From NCBI GenBank assembly GCA_039930465.1, contig JBDTTU010000103.1:1-14389 (forward strand): 14,389 bases of DNA, read 5' to 3'. A model generated the notes under the pieces. The model was not told the DNA's origin and made no database searches. It was given only the letters and a program-made list of their open reading frames with translations. How positions within the stretch are numbered: position 1 is the first letter of the stretch; each line of letters starts with the position of its first letter. Made by a program: the position numbers and the translations under genes. Source of the DNA: LMDS01 sp039930465. GTDB lineage: Bacteria > Pseudomonadota > Gammaproteobacteria > Burkholderiales > Burkholderiaceae_C. This document shows positions 7,076 through 14,367 of the stretch, in pieces.

Positions 7076-8778
7076 GTTCGTTTTTTTGCTCGCGGCGAAG
7101 GCGCAGGTTCAGCCGCCACGGAAAGCATCTCTTGCGCGTGGGCAAGGCGCGTGTTCGACAAGCGTTCGCCACCCAGCATGCGCGCCACTTCGGCTACGCG
7201 CTGTTCGCCGCTGACGCTGTTCACTTCGCTCAGCGTGAGCCCGCCGCGCATCTGTTTGCTGACGACGAAGTGGTGGTCGGCGCACGCCGCCACCTGCGGC
7301 AGATGCGTGACCGCCAGCACCTGGCGGTCGCGGCCCAGTTGTTTCATCAGGCGGCCCACCGTTTCCGCAACGGCGCCACCGACACCGGCGTCGATCTCGT
7401 CGAAGATCAGCGTGCCGGCTGCGGTGGCGGTGTCACCGTCGGTGCTGTCGAGCTGGCTCGTCGTGACCGCGATCGCCAGCGCAATGCGCGAGAGCTCGCC
7501 GCCCGAGGCCACCTTGGCCAGCGGCCGCGGCGTGCTGCCGGTGTGGCCGGCAACGAGGAACTCGGCCGACTCCAGGCCGAACGATTGGGGCGCGTCGTGT
7601 TTCGTCAACGCCACCTCGAAGCGCCCGCCGGCCATGCCGAGCTGCTGCATCGCTTGCGTGACCGCATTGGCGAGTCTGGGCACCGCCGCGCGGCGCGCCG
7701 ACGACACACGCTTCGCTTCGGCCGCGAACGATTCCAGCGCACTGGCAAGCTGGCGTTGCAAGGCTTGCAGATCGGCGGCGGCATCGAGCGCGCTCAACTC
7801 TTCCTTCCATTGCACGAGCAGGCCCGCCAGCTCGGCCGGCGGTCGGCGGTAGCGCCGCGCCAGGCCCACCCAGGCTGAGAGGCGTTCGTCGAGCGCCTGC
7901 AAACGCTGCGGCTCCAGATCGGTGTGGTTGAGGTAGCTGCCGAGCGTGTGCGCCGCGTCTTGCAGTTGTGCCTGCGCGCCTTGCAGCACCTCGATGGTGC
8001 CTGCGAGCTGCACGTCGAACGAGGCCACGTCTTGCAAGGCGTGCAGCGCGCGTCCGGTGAGCGCGTCGGCGTTGTCGTCGGCTTCCGACACCGCGCCGAG
8101 CGCCGTGCGCGCCGCGTCGATCAGCGACTGCACGTTGGCCAGCTTGGTGTGCTCGGCTTCGAGCTCGGCCCACTCATCAGCACCCGGCGCAAGCTTGTCG
8201 ACTTCGCCGATCTGCCAGGCCAGGCGCTCGCGTTCGCGCTCGAGCCCGGCCTGCTGCGTGCCCGCCGCGGCCAGCGCTTCGGCGGCCTGTTTCCAGGCTG
8301 ACCACAGTGTGGCGAGCGGCGTTGCATCGACGCCTGCAAACGCGTCGAGCAAAGCGCGTACCGCCGGCCCGCGCGTGAGGCTTTGCCACGCATGCTGGCC
8401 GTGGATGTCGACGAGGTGGTCGGCCGCTTCGCGCAGCTGCGCGATGGTGGCCGCGCTGCCGTTGATCCACGCGCGGCTCTTGCCTTGCGCATCGATCGTG
8501 CGGCGCAGGAGCAGGCTCTCGTTCGCCTCGAACCCGCCTTCTTCCAGCCACGCCGACAGGCTGGCCGGGGCATCGAACTCGGCCACGATCTCGGCGCGTG
8601 CCGCGCCTTCGCGCACCACGCCGGCGTCGCCCCGGCTGCCGAGCGCGAGCTGCAGCGCGTCAACGAGGATCGACTTGCCCGCGCCGGTTTCGCCGGTCAG
8701 TACCGAGAAGCCAGCGTCGAACTCGACATCGAGCGCGCTGACGATGACGAAATCGCGCAATGACAAGCGCCGCAACAT
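7072..8778 (-). CDS. recN: DNA repair protein RecN (SMC-like ATPase)
   Basis: RecN is an SMC-like ABC ATPase that acts at double-strand breaks with RecA. The product has 568 residues, normal for the family. Walker A is GETGAGKS at 29-36. A Q-rich IHGQHAWQSL motif lies at 125-134 and coiled-coil arms at about 160-370. The ABC signature is ASGGELSR at 424-431, Walker B is LIFDEID at 457-463 and the switch His is in THLPQ at 491-495. The ATG at 8778 was chosen because MLRRLSLRDF is the usual N-terminus and GGAAGG lies 7 bases upstream (8786-8791). A GTG immediately before it is a possible alternative. The upstream open frame to 9174 is inside nadK. The last codons carry a run of seven A's (7081-7087), four codons before the stop. 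I saw no LexA box in the 88 bases upstream, so any SOS control would have to act at the nadK promoter. Confidence 0.96.
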   Translation of the reverse strand: MLRRLSLRDFVIVSALDVEFDAGFSVLTGETGAGKSILVDALQLALGSRGDAGVVREGAARAEIVAEFDAPASLSAWLEEGGFEANESLLLRRTIDAQGKSRAWINGSAATIAQLREAADHLVDIHGQHAWQSLTRGPAVRALLDAFAGVDATPLATLWSAWKQAAEALAAAGTQQAGLERERERLAWQIGEVDKLAPGADEWAELEAEHTKLANVQSLIDAARTALGAVSEADDNADALTGRALHALQDVASFDVQLAGTIEVLQGAQAQLQDAAHTLGSYLNHTDLEPQRLQALDERLSAWVGLARRYRRPPAELAGLLVQWKEELSALDAAADLQALQRQLASALESFAAEAKRVSSARRAAVPRLANAVTQAMQQLGMAGGRFEVALTKHDAPQSFGLESAEFLVAGHTGSTPRPLAKVASGGELSRIALAIAVTTSQLDSTDGDTATAAGTLIFDEIDAGVGGAVAETVGRLMKQLGRDRQVLAVTHLPQVAACADHHFVVSKQMRGGLTLSEVNSVSGEQRVAEVARMLGGERLSNTRLAHAQEMLSVAAEPAPSPRAKKRT

Positions 8779-8789
8779 CACCAAGCCTT

Positions 8790-8866
8790 CCGCCGGGCCG
8801 CCCCAAGGAAGGCGGCGGCCCCCTCGGGGGGTAGAGAAGCGGCGCAGCCGCAAGCTCGGGGGCTCA
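8790..8866 (-). repeat. GC-rich palindromic intergenic element between nadK and recN
   Basis: The stretch packs three hairpins: GGCCGCC (8796-8802) with GGCGGCC (8814-8820), CCCCC with GGGGG (8819-8823 with 8826-8830), and GCGGC with GCCGC (8839-8843 with 8847-8851, loop GCA). CTCGGGGG also occurs twice, at 8823-8830 and 8855-8862. It starts directly after the nadK stop and ends next to the recN Shine-Dalgarno site. From memory, very similar sequences are scattered between genes in Burkholderiales genomes, like REP elements. Only one copy is present here, so dispersal cannot be shown from the window. It could act as a partial terminator or mRNA stabiliser between the two genes. Confidence 0.65.
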
Positions 8867-9742
8867 CTAATTGACTCCGGAATTCCAGTGCAACTTGCGC
8901 CGCAGCGTGGCGTAATAGCTCCAGCCGCGTGGGTGCAAGAAGCGCACCTGGTGGGCCGAGCGCCGCACGCTGATGCGGTCGCCGTGCAGCAGGCTGGCCA
9001 GCGACTGCATGTCGAAGCTGACGCTCGCGTCGCGCCCGGCCACGATCTCGATGCCGATCTCGCCGGTGTCGGGCAGCACGATCGGCCGGTTCGACAGATC
9101 GTGCGGTGCGATCGGCACCAGCACCCAGGCCGCAATGCCCGGGTGCAGGATCGGACCGCCGGCCGAGAGTGCATACGCGGTCGAACCGGTGGGCGAGCCG
9201 ATGATCAGGCCGTCGGCGCGCAGGTTGGCCACGAACTCGTCACCGATCTCGACCTTCAATTCGACCATGCTGGCCGCGCCGCCGCGGCTCACCACCACGT
9301 CGTTCATCGCGAAGCCTTCGAAGATCAGCTCACCGTCGCGCTGCACGCCGCCTTCGAGCATGGTGCGGCGCTCTTCTTCATAGTCGCCGGCGATCATCGG
9401 CGCGAGCGATTCTGCGAACTGGCCGGCCGGCAGATCGGTGATGAAGCCGAGCCGCCCGGTGTTGATGCCGACCAGCGGCGTGCCGTGGCGCGCGAGCTGG
9501 CGTGCGATGCCGAGCATGGTGCCGTCGCCGCCCACCACCACCGCCAGGTCGCATTCGCGGCCGAGCTCGTCGGGGGTCATCGCGCCGTGGTCAGTGATGC
9601 CGGTGTTCAGCGCCGTCTGCGTCTCAAGCGAGACTTCCAGGCCCTGGCGGATCAGGAATTGCGCGATCTCTTCCAGCACCCCGCGCATGCCCTGGGACTG
9701 GTACTTTCCCACGAGGGCGGCATGACGAAAGCGACTGACCAT
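8867..9742 (-). CDS. nadK: NAD kinase (NadK/PpnK)
   Basis: NAD kinase phosphorylates NAD to NADP using ATP or polyphosphate in the cytoplasm. The product has 291 residues, as expected. It has the diagnostic GGDGTML at 71-77 with catalytic Asp73, NTGRLGF at 94-100, MNDVV at 146-150, and the NAD-binding SPTGSTAYALSAGGP at 183-197. The ATG at 9742 gives a standard N-terminus. A TGTAAT box ends 7 bases upstream and no Shine-Dalgarno site is evident, which suggests a leaderless or nearly leaderless transcript. The gene ends in tandem in-frame stops, TAG then TGA, and is followed directly by the palindromic element and recN, so it probably heads the nadK-recN-rapZ-LON unit. It diverges from hrcA. 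Confidence 0.97.
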   Translation of the reverse strand: MVSRFRHAALVGKYQSQGMRGVLEEIAQFLIRQGLEVSLETQTALNTGITDHGAMTPDELGRECDLAVVVGGDGTMLGIARQLARHGTPLVGINTGRLGFITDLPAGQFAESLAPMIAGDYEEERRTMLEGGVQRDGELIFEGFAMNDVVVSRGGAASMVELKVEIGDEFVANLRADGLIIGSPTGSTAYALSAGGPILHPGIAAWVLVPIAPHDLSNRPIVLPDTGEIGIEIVAGRDASVSFDMQSLASLLHGDRISVRRSAHQVRFLHPRGWSYYATLRRKLHWNSGVN

Positions 9743-9749
9743 GCGCGGG

Positions 9750-9755
9750 ATTACA
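9750..9755 (-). promoter_or_regulatory. Candidate -10 box for nadK
   Basis: TGTAAT on the minus strand ends exactly 7 bases before the nadK ATG at 9742 and is preceded by a TG two bases upstream. The -35 region is not recognisable at 15-18 bases spacing. It shares the 70-base divergent region with the hrcA promoter. Confidence 0.35.
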
Positions 9756-9799
9756 CCACAGCGACCCCGCGCAACGCCGCCTCAGAATCGCCCCCAACC

Positions 9800-9805
9800 T
9801 ACAAT
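9800..9805 (+). promoter_or_regulatory. Candidate -10 box for hrcA
   Basis: TACAAT, one base from consensus, ends exactly 7 bases before the ATG at 9813. It overlaps an alternative ATG at 9804, so if this box is used the transcript cannot contain that codon and the start must be 9813. No -35 hexamer and no CIRCE inverted repeat are seen in the region. Confidence 0.45.
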
Positions 9806-9812
9806 GAAAACC

Positions 9813-10829
9813 ATGTTGGACGAGCGCGCAAAAACACTGCTGAAAGCCCTGGTCGAGCGCTACATCGCCGACGGCCAGCCGGTGGGCTCGCGCACGCTCT
9901 CGCGCGCCAGCGGGCTCGAGCTGTCGCCCGCGACCATCCGCAACGTGATGGCCGACCTGGAAGAGCTGGGCCTGATCGCAAGCCCCCACACCAGCGCCGG
10001 GCGCATCCCGACCGCGCGCGGCTACCGATTGTTCGTCGACACCATGCTCACGGCGCAGCCGCTCAACCTGTCGAGCGCGCCACAGATCGAGCCCCAACTG
10101 CCGCACGACCAGCCGCAGCGTGTGATCGCGAACGCGGCGCAACTGCTGTCGAACCTGTCGAGCTTCGTCGGCGTGATCACCGCGCCGCGCAAGGCCAGCG
10201 TGTTCCACCACATCGAGTTCATGCGCCTGAGCGAGCGGCGAGTGCTCGTGATCCTGGTGGCGCCCGACGGCGACGTGCAGAACCGCGTGATCTTCACCGC
10301 GCAAGACTACACACAGAGCCAGCTCATCGAAGCCAGCAACTACCTGACCGCGCACTACGCCGGCCTGACGATCGAAGACGTGCGCGAGCGGCTCAAGACC
10401 GAAGTCGACGCCCTGCGTGGTGAGATCGCCACGCTGATGCAGGCCGCGGTGCAGGCCGGCAGCGAAGCGCACGCCGACAGCCAGGAGCAGGTGGTCATCT
10501 CCGGCGAGCGCAACCTGCTGACGGTGCAGGACTTCTCCAGCGACATGGGCAGCCTGCGCAAGCTCTTCGACATGTTCGAGCAGAAGACGCAGCTGATGCG
10601 CCTGCTCGAGGTGAGCAGCCGCGCCGAAGGCGTGCGCATCTACATCGGCGGCGAAAGCCTGGTGGTGCCGTTCGAAGAACTCTCGGTCGTGTCGGCGCCG
10701 TATGAAGTGAACGGCCAGGTTGTGGGCACGCTCGGGGTGATCGGGCCGACGCGCATGGCCTACGACCGCATGATCCAGATCGTTGACATCACCTCGCGGC
10801 TGGTCAGCAACGCGCTCAGCAGCAAGTGA
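9813..10829 (+). CDS. hrcA: Heat-inducible transcription repressor HrcA
   Basis: HrcA binds the CIRCE operator and represses groESL and/or dnaK operons; it needs the GroEL chaperonin to stay active and so senses unfolded protein. The product has 338 residues from 9813. The N-terminal winged helix begins LDERAKTLLKALVERYI. The recognition region follows at about 38-72, with SPATIRNVMADLEELGLI and HTSAGRIPTARGYR. The GAF-like and inserted dimerisation regions are present with FDMFEQKTQLMRLL around 253-266, and a GTLGVIGPTRMAYDR motif lies near the C-terminus. Starts at 9741 and 9804 are possible, but 9813 matches the family N-terminus and lies 7 bases after a TACAAT box. I found no CIRCE element in the window, so the targets lie elsewhere and autoregulation through CIRCE is not supported. 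The next gene downstream is of foreign composition. Confidence 0.97.
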   Translation: MLDERAKTLLKALVERYIADGQPVGSRTLSRASGLELSPATIRNVMADLEELGLIASPHTSAGRIPTARGYRLFVDTMLTAQPLNLSSAPQIEPQLPHDQPQRVIANAAQLLSNLSSFVGVITAPRKASVFHHIEFMRLSERRVLVILVAPDGDVQNRVIFTAQDYTQSQLIEASNYLTAHYAGLTIEDVRERLKTEVDALRGEIATLMQAAVQAGSEAHADSQEQVVISGERNLLTVQDFSSDMGSLRKLFDMFEQKTQLMRLLEVSSRAEGVRIYIGGESLVVPFEELSVVSAPYEVNGQVVGTLGVIGPTRMAYDRMIQIVDITSRLVSNALSSK

Positions 10830-10932
10830 GCAAAGAGCTTCTTGCAATACGTTGCCCACTGATGAAAGCATTCGGCCGTTGATCTAACTGAGAGGGCTCG
10901 CTTCGGGGACTTCAAGCCGAACCCCTGCTCCT

Positions 10933-10974
10933 ATGCTGACCGGGAAAAAGCGGAATGCGAGATTGGGACACTAA
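10933..10974 (+). other. Possible 13-codon upstream ORF overlapping the STAND-TPR gene start
   Basis: Within the 144-base gap after hrcA, the ATG at 10933 opens 13 codons (MLTGKKRNARLGH) whose TAA at 10972-10974 overlaps the ATG of the next gene in a TAATG. The peptide is basic. No good Shine-Dalgarno site precedes its ATG. It may be chance, or it may couple translation. A TATGCT at 10932-10937 could be a -10 box with CTTCAA 16 bases upstream, and that would exclude this ORF. Confidence 0.15.
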
Positions 10975-13900
10975 TGCGAAACGTTGCAAGTCCGAAACGA
11001 ACTCTTGCACTCCTAAGCTTCTTGGCAGGTGCAGTCCTCGTTCCCGTCGCGGTGAACATTGGTTCAAGTCGACTAGACGAAGTCTTGAAGAAGCAATCCG
11101 AACTTGCTTCGATTGCTGCCGTGGGTATTGCGGCATTCCTCGTGGTTGCCTTGGGGTACTTGATCATTCGGAGACGCAACAAGAATGACCAATTGAGGAG
11201 GGAGTACCGCCTATTCGTACGGTCGGAAGACCTGCAACCAGAGCACCTGGGGTTTGAGACTGTCGCCCCACACACAGAGCCAGCTGACCCAACTCGTCGT
11301 CCGTACGTTAGAGATGTGTATGTCCATCGAGTGGCAGCCGCGATTAGAAGCGCATGTCCTCCAACTCCGGGGCGGCACTACGACGAACGCGAGCTCCAGA
11401 CTGTGCTTGAAGAGGGACAGAGCTTCCTCCTAGTTGGACAGCCAACCGAGGGCAAAACTCGCACATTGTTTGAGATAGCACGCAGGCTGAAGGGTTTTGT
11501 CATCGTCCAGCCGAACGACGCACTTCCGTCTGATCAGGCAATTGAGCTCTTGGCTGAGAAGAACGTCCTCTGTCTCTTTGATGATCTCAACTACGCAGCG
11601 GAAAGTCGGATTGACTTGCTCGAGTTCTATCGGAGGGTATCCAAAGTTGCTAGCCTTCGTCCCATCGCAGCCGCATGTCGCAACGGGAACGAGCTTGCTG
11701 CACTTAACTCGAAAAATCTCACAAACTCAACGCAACGACTGTACGAAGAGTTTGGGTACAGGCTTGAACTTCGCCCCGCAACCGCGCAGGAAGTGACCGA
11801 TTTGAAGCTGCGGCTGGGAGAAACCAGCCAAAGGGATTTCTTTTCGCTGGGCGATGTCAGCATGAGGGGTGCGTTCGACCTCATGCATCAGCGCTTTGGC
11901 TTGTTGGATCAGCCGGCCCGAGAGTGCCTGTGGGCTCTGCAACTGCTGTCCGCAGCTGGCGTCGAGATGCTGTCGCATCGGCGCATTTGCACGGTGCTTG
12001 GACATCTCTATGGGCATTCACCGGTTGAACGAGGAATTGTTCCGTTGCTGGACAAGCTCGCCAAGAACTCCTTCATCTTGTCTTCCGCGAATGTTGATCC
12101 TGTCGTGCCAGCCGCAGCATTTGTTATGGGACCGCGTGTTGCAACTTTTTATTGTGATGGGCGGAGCCCAGAGTCAGACTTCCTTCAACTTGGCAAAGCT
12201 TTTGACAAGGACTCTGACGCCTACGGAATGAATGCGATTGCCATGTCCAAAGATGCTGGAGGTGAGCCTCTTGCGGCAATTGAGCTGTGGTCTGTCGTCG
12301 CTGAACGGTTCGCGGTTTCTGTAGACCCAGATGATCGGCGCCACAGCGCTCAAGCACATGGAAACATTGCTTTCACTCACATAGAGCGTGGCGAGCTGAC
12401 TGAAGCGCTTCGTTGGTCCCGCACAGCCGATGATCGCTTTGGCTCGGACAACGACCCCAAAGTTAGAACTGCCGTCGCAAGAGCGTTGGTAAACGAAGGT
12501 GCCATTTACTTCAGCCAAGGGCGGCTGAGTGATGCCCTCCACAGTTACCAAGACGTTGAGCGGCGCTTCGGTAGCGATGTTGATCCCGGTGGTCGTGACC
12601 CCCTTGCCAGAGCGCATCTGAATGTTGGGATCATTTTCAAGCAGCAAGGTCTCGGCGGCGACGCGCTTGCTTGTTTCACTCAAATAGACGCGCGTTTTGG
12701 TGCGGATGCCGAGCCAGCAGTGCGAGAAGTAGTCGCCATGTCGCTGACGCGCGCTGGGGAAATCTTTGAACAGAAGGGCGACACTGATCTCGCGCTAAAT
12801 CGCTACCGAAGTGTCGATGAGCGCTTTGGGCGCGATACTCATCCAAGTGTCAGGGAACAGGTCGCTCGAGCCCAGATTTCGGCGGGAAGACTGCTCCATC
12901 AGCAAGGAAAACCTGACGAAGCTGTTGCCTTGTATCGCCGCGTGGTGGAGAGTTTTCTCCGACCGATCAAACCTGGAGAGAAAGAGGTCGTTGCCATGGC
13001 CTGCGTCAACGCGAGCGCCACTTTGGGGGAGAGTGGTCGGGCTGGTGAGGCCTTGACCTGGTGTCGCCGGCTCTTGGATGAATTCGATGCGGCAGCGTCG
13101 CCAACGATGCGCGTGATGGTTGCCCGGGCGCTGGCAAACGCGGGTATTGCTCTCAGATCGGAGGGCAGATTTGATGAAGCCCTGGAGAGCCTTCGACAAG
13201 TTGAAGAGCGCTTCGGGCGAGATGAATCACCGGGGGTGCGAGCTGCCAATGCCATAGCGATGCTTAACGTTGGCCATGTCCTCCGCGATCAAGGCAACGC
13301 CGATGCGGCGCTTAGTTGCTATCTCAGAGTTGAAGGCATTTTTTCTAGCGTAAATGATGAAGAGTCGCGCGAGACTGTCGCGAACGCGCTTGCAAGCGCG
13401 GGCAACGTGTTCGGCGCGACTGGCGACGTGGGCCGAGCCCTTCGGTATTTTCTGGGCGTCGATGAACGGTTTGGGAGAGACAACTCGCCGGGCACGCGCA
13501 CACATGTGGCGGCGGCGATAGTGGCTGCGGGGCAGATCGCCATTGATCTGGGGAGGTGGGACGAAGGGCTCACGCGCTTTCGCGAGGTTGACAAGCGCTT
13601 TTCTCGAGATACGTCGGACACGTGCCGAGCAATCGTTGCAGGCGCATTGCGTTGCGCTGGTCGGACGTTGATCCTTCGAGGGAGTGTCGACTTGGCGCTC
13701 GATCAGTTCGGCCTCCTCGAGGAGCGCTATTCACAAGACCCGAATTCAAGTGTCGTGGCGCAGGTTGCGCAAGGGATGGTCAATGCAGGCAATTGCATGG
13801 ATCGAGTGAATCGAGGTGACGAGGCAATAGATTGTTATCGTCGGATCGAAGCCAAGTTCGGCGCCGCCACCGAGCCTGACATTCGCGAGGCAGTCGCCAA

Positions 13901-14297
13901 GGCGCGATGCAACGTCGGCATCCTCCTACTCAAAAGAGGTGACCAACAAGGTGCCCTTGAGTGCTTCTTCGACGTTGGGCAACGATTTGGTGCTGACACC
14001 GTTCATGAAACTCGGCAACCACTCGCCAACTCACTACTTCATATCGGTCACATTCTTTGCGCTCAGGGTTTTGTAGATAAGGCGCTTGAGTGCTACCGCC
14101 AGCTCGAAGAGAAGTACGGTAATGATTCCGATCCAGTGGTGCAGGATGTGATCGTCAGCGCGCTTGAAGAGTCCGTTTCCGCGCTTCAAGAGCACGGCAG
14201 ACTTGAAGAGTCGAAAGAGTGCCAACGTCGTTTGGAGGGGCTCACGTCAGTTCGCGCGAGTCTCCCAAGGTCCGCCATTGACCGGGTCTCGCAATAG
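10974..14297 (+). CDS. Membrane-anchored STAND-like NTPase with a 43-residue TPR array
   Basis: The product has 1107 residues. Two hydrophobic segments, about 10-30 and 46-65, flank a short polar loop. RRRNK follows the second, predicting both ends in the cytoplasm. The P-loop domain covers about 140-290: Walker A is GQPTEGKT at 155-162, Walker B is LCLFDDLN at 199-206, and a sensor-like Arg is R236. Residues 300-400 look like a winged-helix linker. From about 414 to 1089 there are TPR-like helix pairs, each ending in a motif like ERFGxD-xxP, with the aromatic repeating at exactly 43 residues from 446 to 1048. The ATG at 10974 is the first possible start in frame, with a GGGA site before it. 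Hand-counted GC is 30/60 (11041-11100) and 33/60 (12781-12840), well below its neighbours, which suggests horizontal acquisition. The layout fits a STAND ATPase with a TPR sensor and a membrane effector or anchor. A role in phage defence or signalling is inference, and I do not recognise a named family. Confidence 0.85.
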   Translation: MRNVASPKRTLALLSFLAGAVLVPVAVNIGSSRLDEVLKKQSELASIAAVGIAAFLVVALGYLIIRRRNKNDQLRREYRLFVRSEDLQPEHLGFETVAPHTEPADPTRRPYVRDVYVHRVAAAIRSACPPTPGRHYDERELQTVLEEGQSFLLVGQPTEGKTRTLFEIARRLKGFVIVQPNDALPSDQAIELLAEKNVLCLFDDLNYAAESRIDLLEFYRRVSKVASLRPIAAACRNGNELAALNSKNLTNSTQRLYEEFGYRLELRPATAQEVTDLKLRLGETSQRDFFSLGDVSMRGAFDLMHQRFGLLDQPARECLWALQLLSAAGVEMLSHRRICTVLGHLYGHSPVERGIVPLLDKLAKNSFILSSANVDPVVPAAAFVMGPRVATFYCDGRSPESDFLQLGKAFDKDSDAYGMNAIAMSKDAGGEPLAAIELWSVVAERFAVSVDPDDRRHSAQAHGNIAFTHIERGELTEALRWSRTADDRFGSDNDPKVRTAVARALVNEGAIYFSQGRLSDALHSYQDVERRFGSDVDPGGRDPLARAHLNVGIIFKQQGLGGDALACFTQIDARFGADAEPAVREVVAMSLTRAGEIFEQKGDTDLALNRYRSVDERFGRDTHPSVREQVARAQISAGRLLHQQGKPDEAVALYRRVVESFLRPIKPGEKEVVAMACVNASATLGESGRAGEALTWCRRLLDEFDAAASPTMRVMVARALANAGIALRSEGRFDEALESLRQVEERFGRDESPGVRAANAIAMLNVGHVLRDQGNADAALSCYLRVEGIFSSVNDEESRETVANALASAGNVFGATGDVGRALRYFLGVDERFGRDNSPGTRTHVAAAIVAAGQIAIDLGRWDEGLTRFREVDKRFSRDTSDTCRAIVAGALRCAGRTLILRGSVDLALDQFGLLEERYSQDPNSSVVAQVAQGMVNAGNCMDRVNRGDEAIDCYRRIEAKFGAATEPDIREAVAKARCNVGILLLKRGDQQGALECFFDVGQRFGADTVHETRQPLANSLLHIGHILCAQGFVDKALECYRQLEEKYGNDSDPVVQDVIVSALEESVSALQEHGRLEESKECQRRLEGLTSVRASLPRSAIDRVSQ
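12213..14240 (+). repeat. In-frame array of about 15 units of 129 bp encoding 43-residue TPR-like repeats
   Basis: The anchor aromatic occurs at residues 446, 489, 532, 575, 618, 661, 704, 747, 790, 833, 876, 919, 962, 1005 and 1048. Every step is 43 residues (13 Phe, 2 Tyr). Each unit reads roughly VR-x-x-VA-x-AL-x-N-x-G, a small loop with G, then EAL-x-x-Y-x-x-V-x-ERFG-x-D. A sixteenth, unanchored helix pair follows at about 1053-1088. DNA copies differ throughout, so the array is old rather than a recent tandem duplication. The period exceeds the canonical 34-residue TPR by 9 residues, which lie around the D-x-x-P-x-VR segment. Confidence 0.9.
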
Positions 14298-14337
14298 ATC
14301 TGTACATGATGCCCAATGGTCTGCAACTGCAGATCTA
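14295..14337 (+). repeat. 8-bp inverted repeat at the end of the STAND-TPR gene
   Basis: TAGATCTG (14295-14302, including the stop codon) pairs perfectly with CAGATCTA (14330-14337) across a 27-base loop. There is no U tract after it, so it is not a typical intrinsic terminator. It may be chance or a protein-binding dyad. Confidence 0.3.
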
Positions 14338-14367
14338 GTGTAGTGTTGCACTCTTGTGGGAACGTTT

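Noticed and set aside
6380..7852. 490-codon plus-strand open frame opposite rapZ and recN
   Set aside because: It is antisense to well-supported genes, matches no family and has skewed composition typical of a complementary-strand artefact.
7946..10423. 825-codon plus-strand open frame opposite recN and nadK and running into hrcA
   Set aside because: It is antisense to two clear genes and out of frame with a third. Its Arg/Ala/Ser-rich translation has no recognisable motif, and long spurious frames are expected in GC-rich DNA.
10902..10921. TTCGG/CCGAA hairpin after hrcA as an intrinsic terminator
   Set aside because: The stem is only 5 bp with a 10-base loop and is followed by ACCCC rather than T's.
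10955..11188. 77-codon frame overlapping the start of the STAND-TPR gene
   Set aside because: It overlaps the long gene out of frame, its Cys/Arg-rich translation matches no known family, and the long frame has clear domain structure.
14349..14354. GCACTC, a half-site of the HrcA operator CIRCE, near the right edge
   Set aside because: No matching GAGTGC half follows at the required 9-base spacing, so there is no CIRCE element here.
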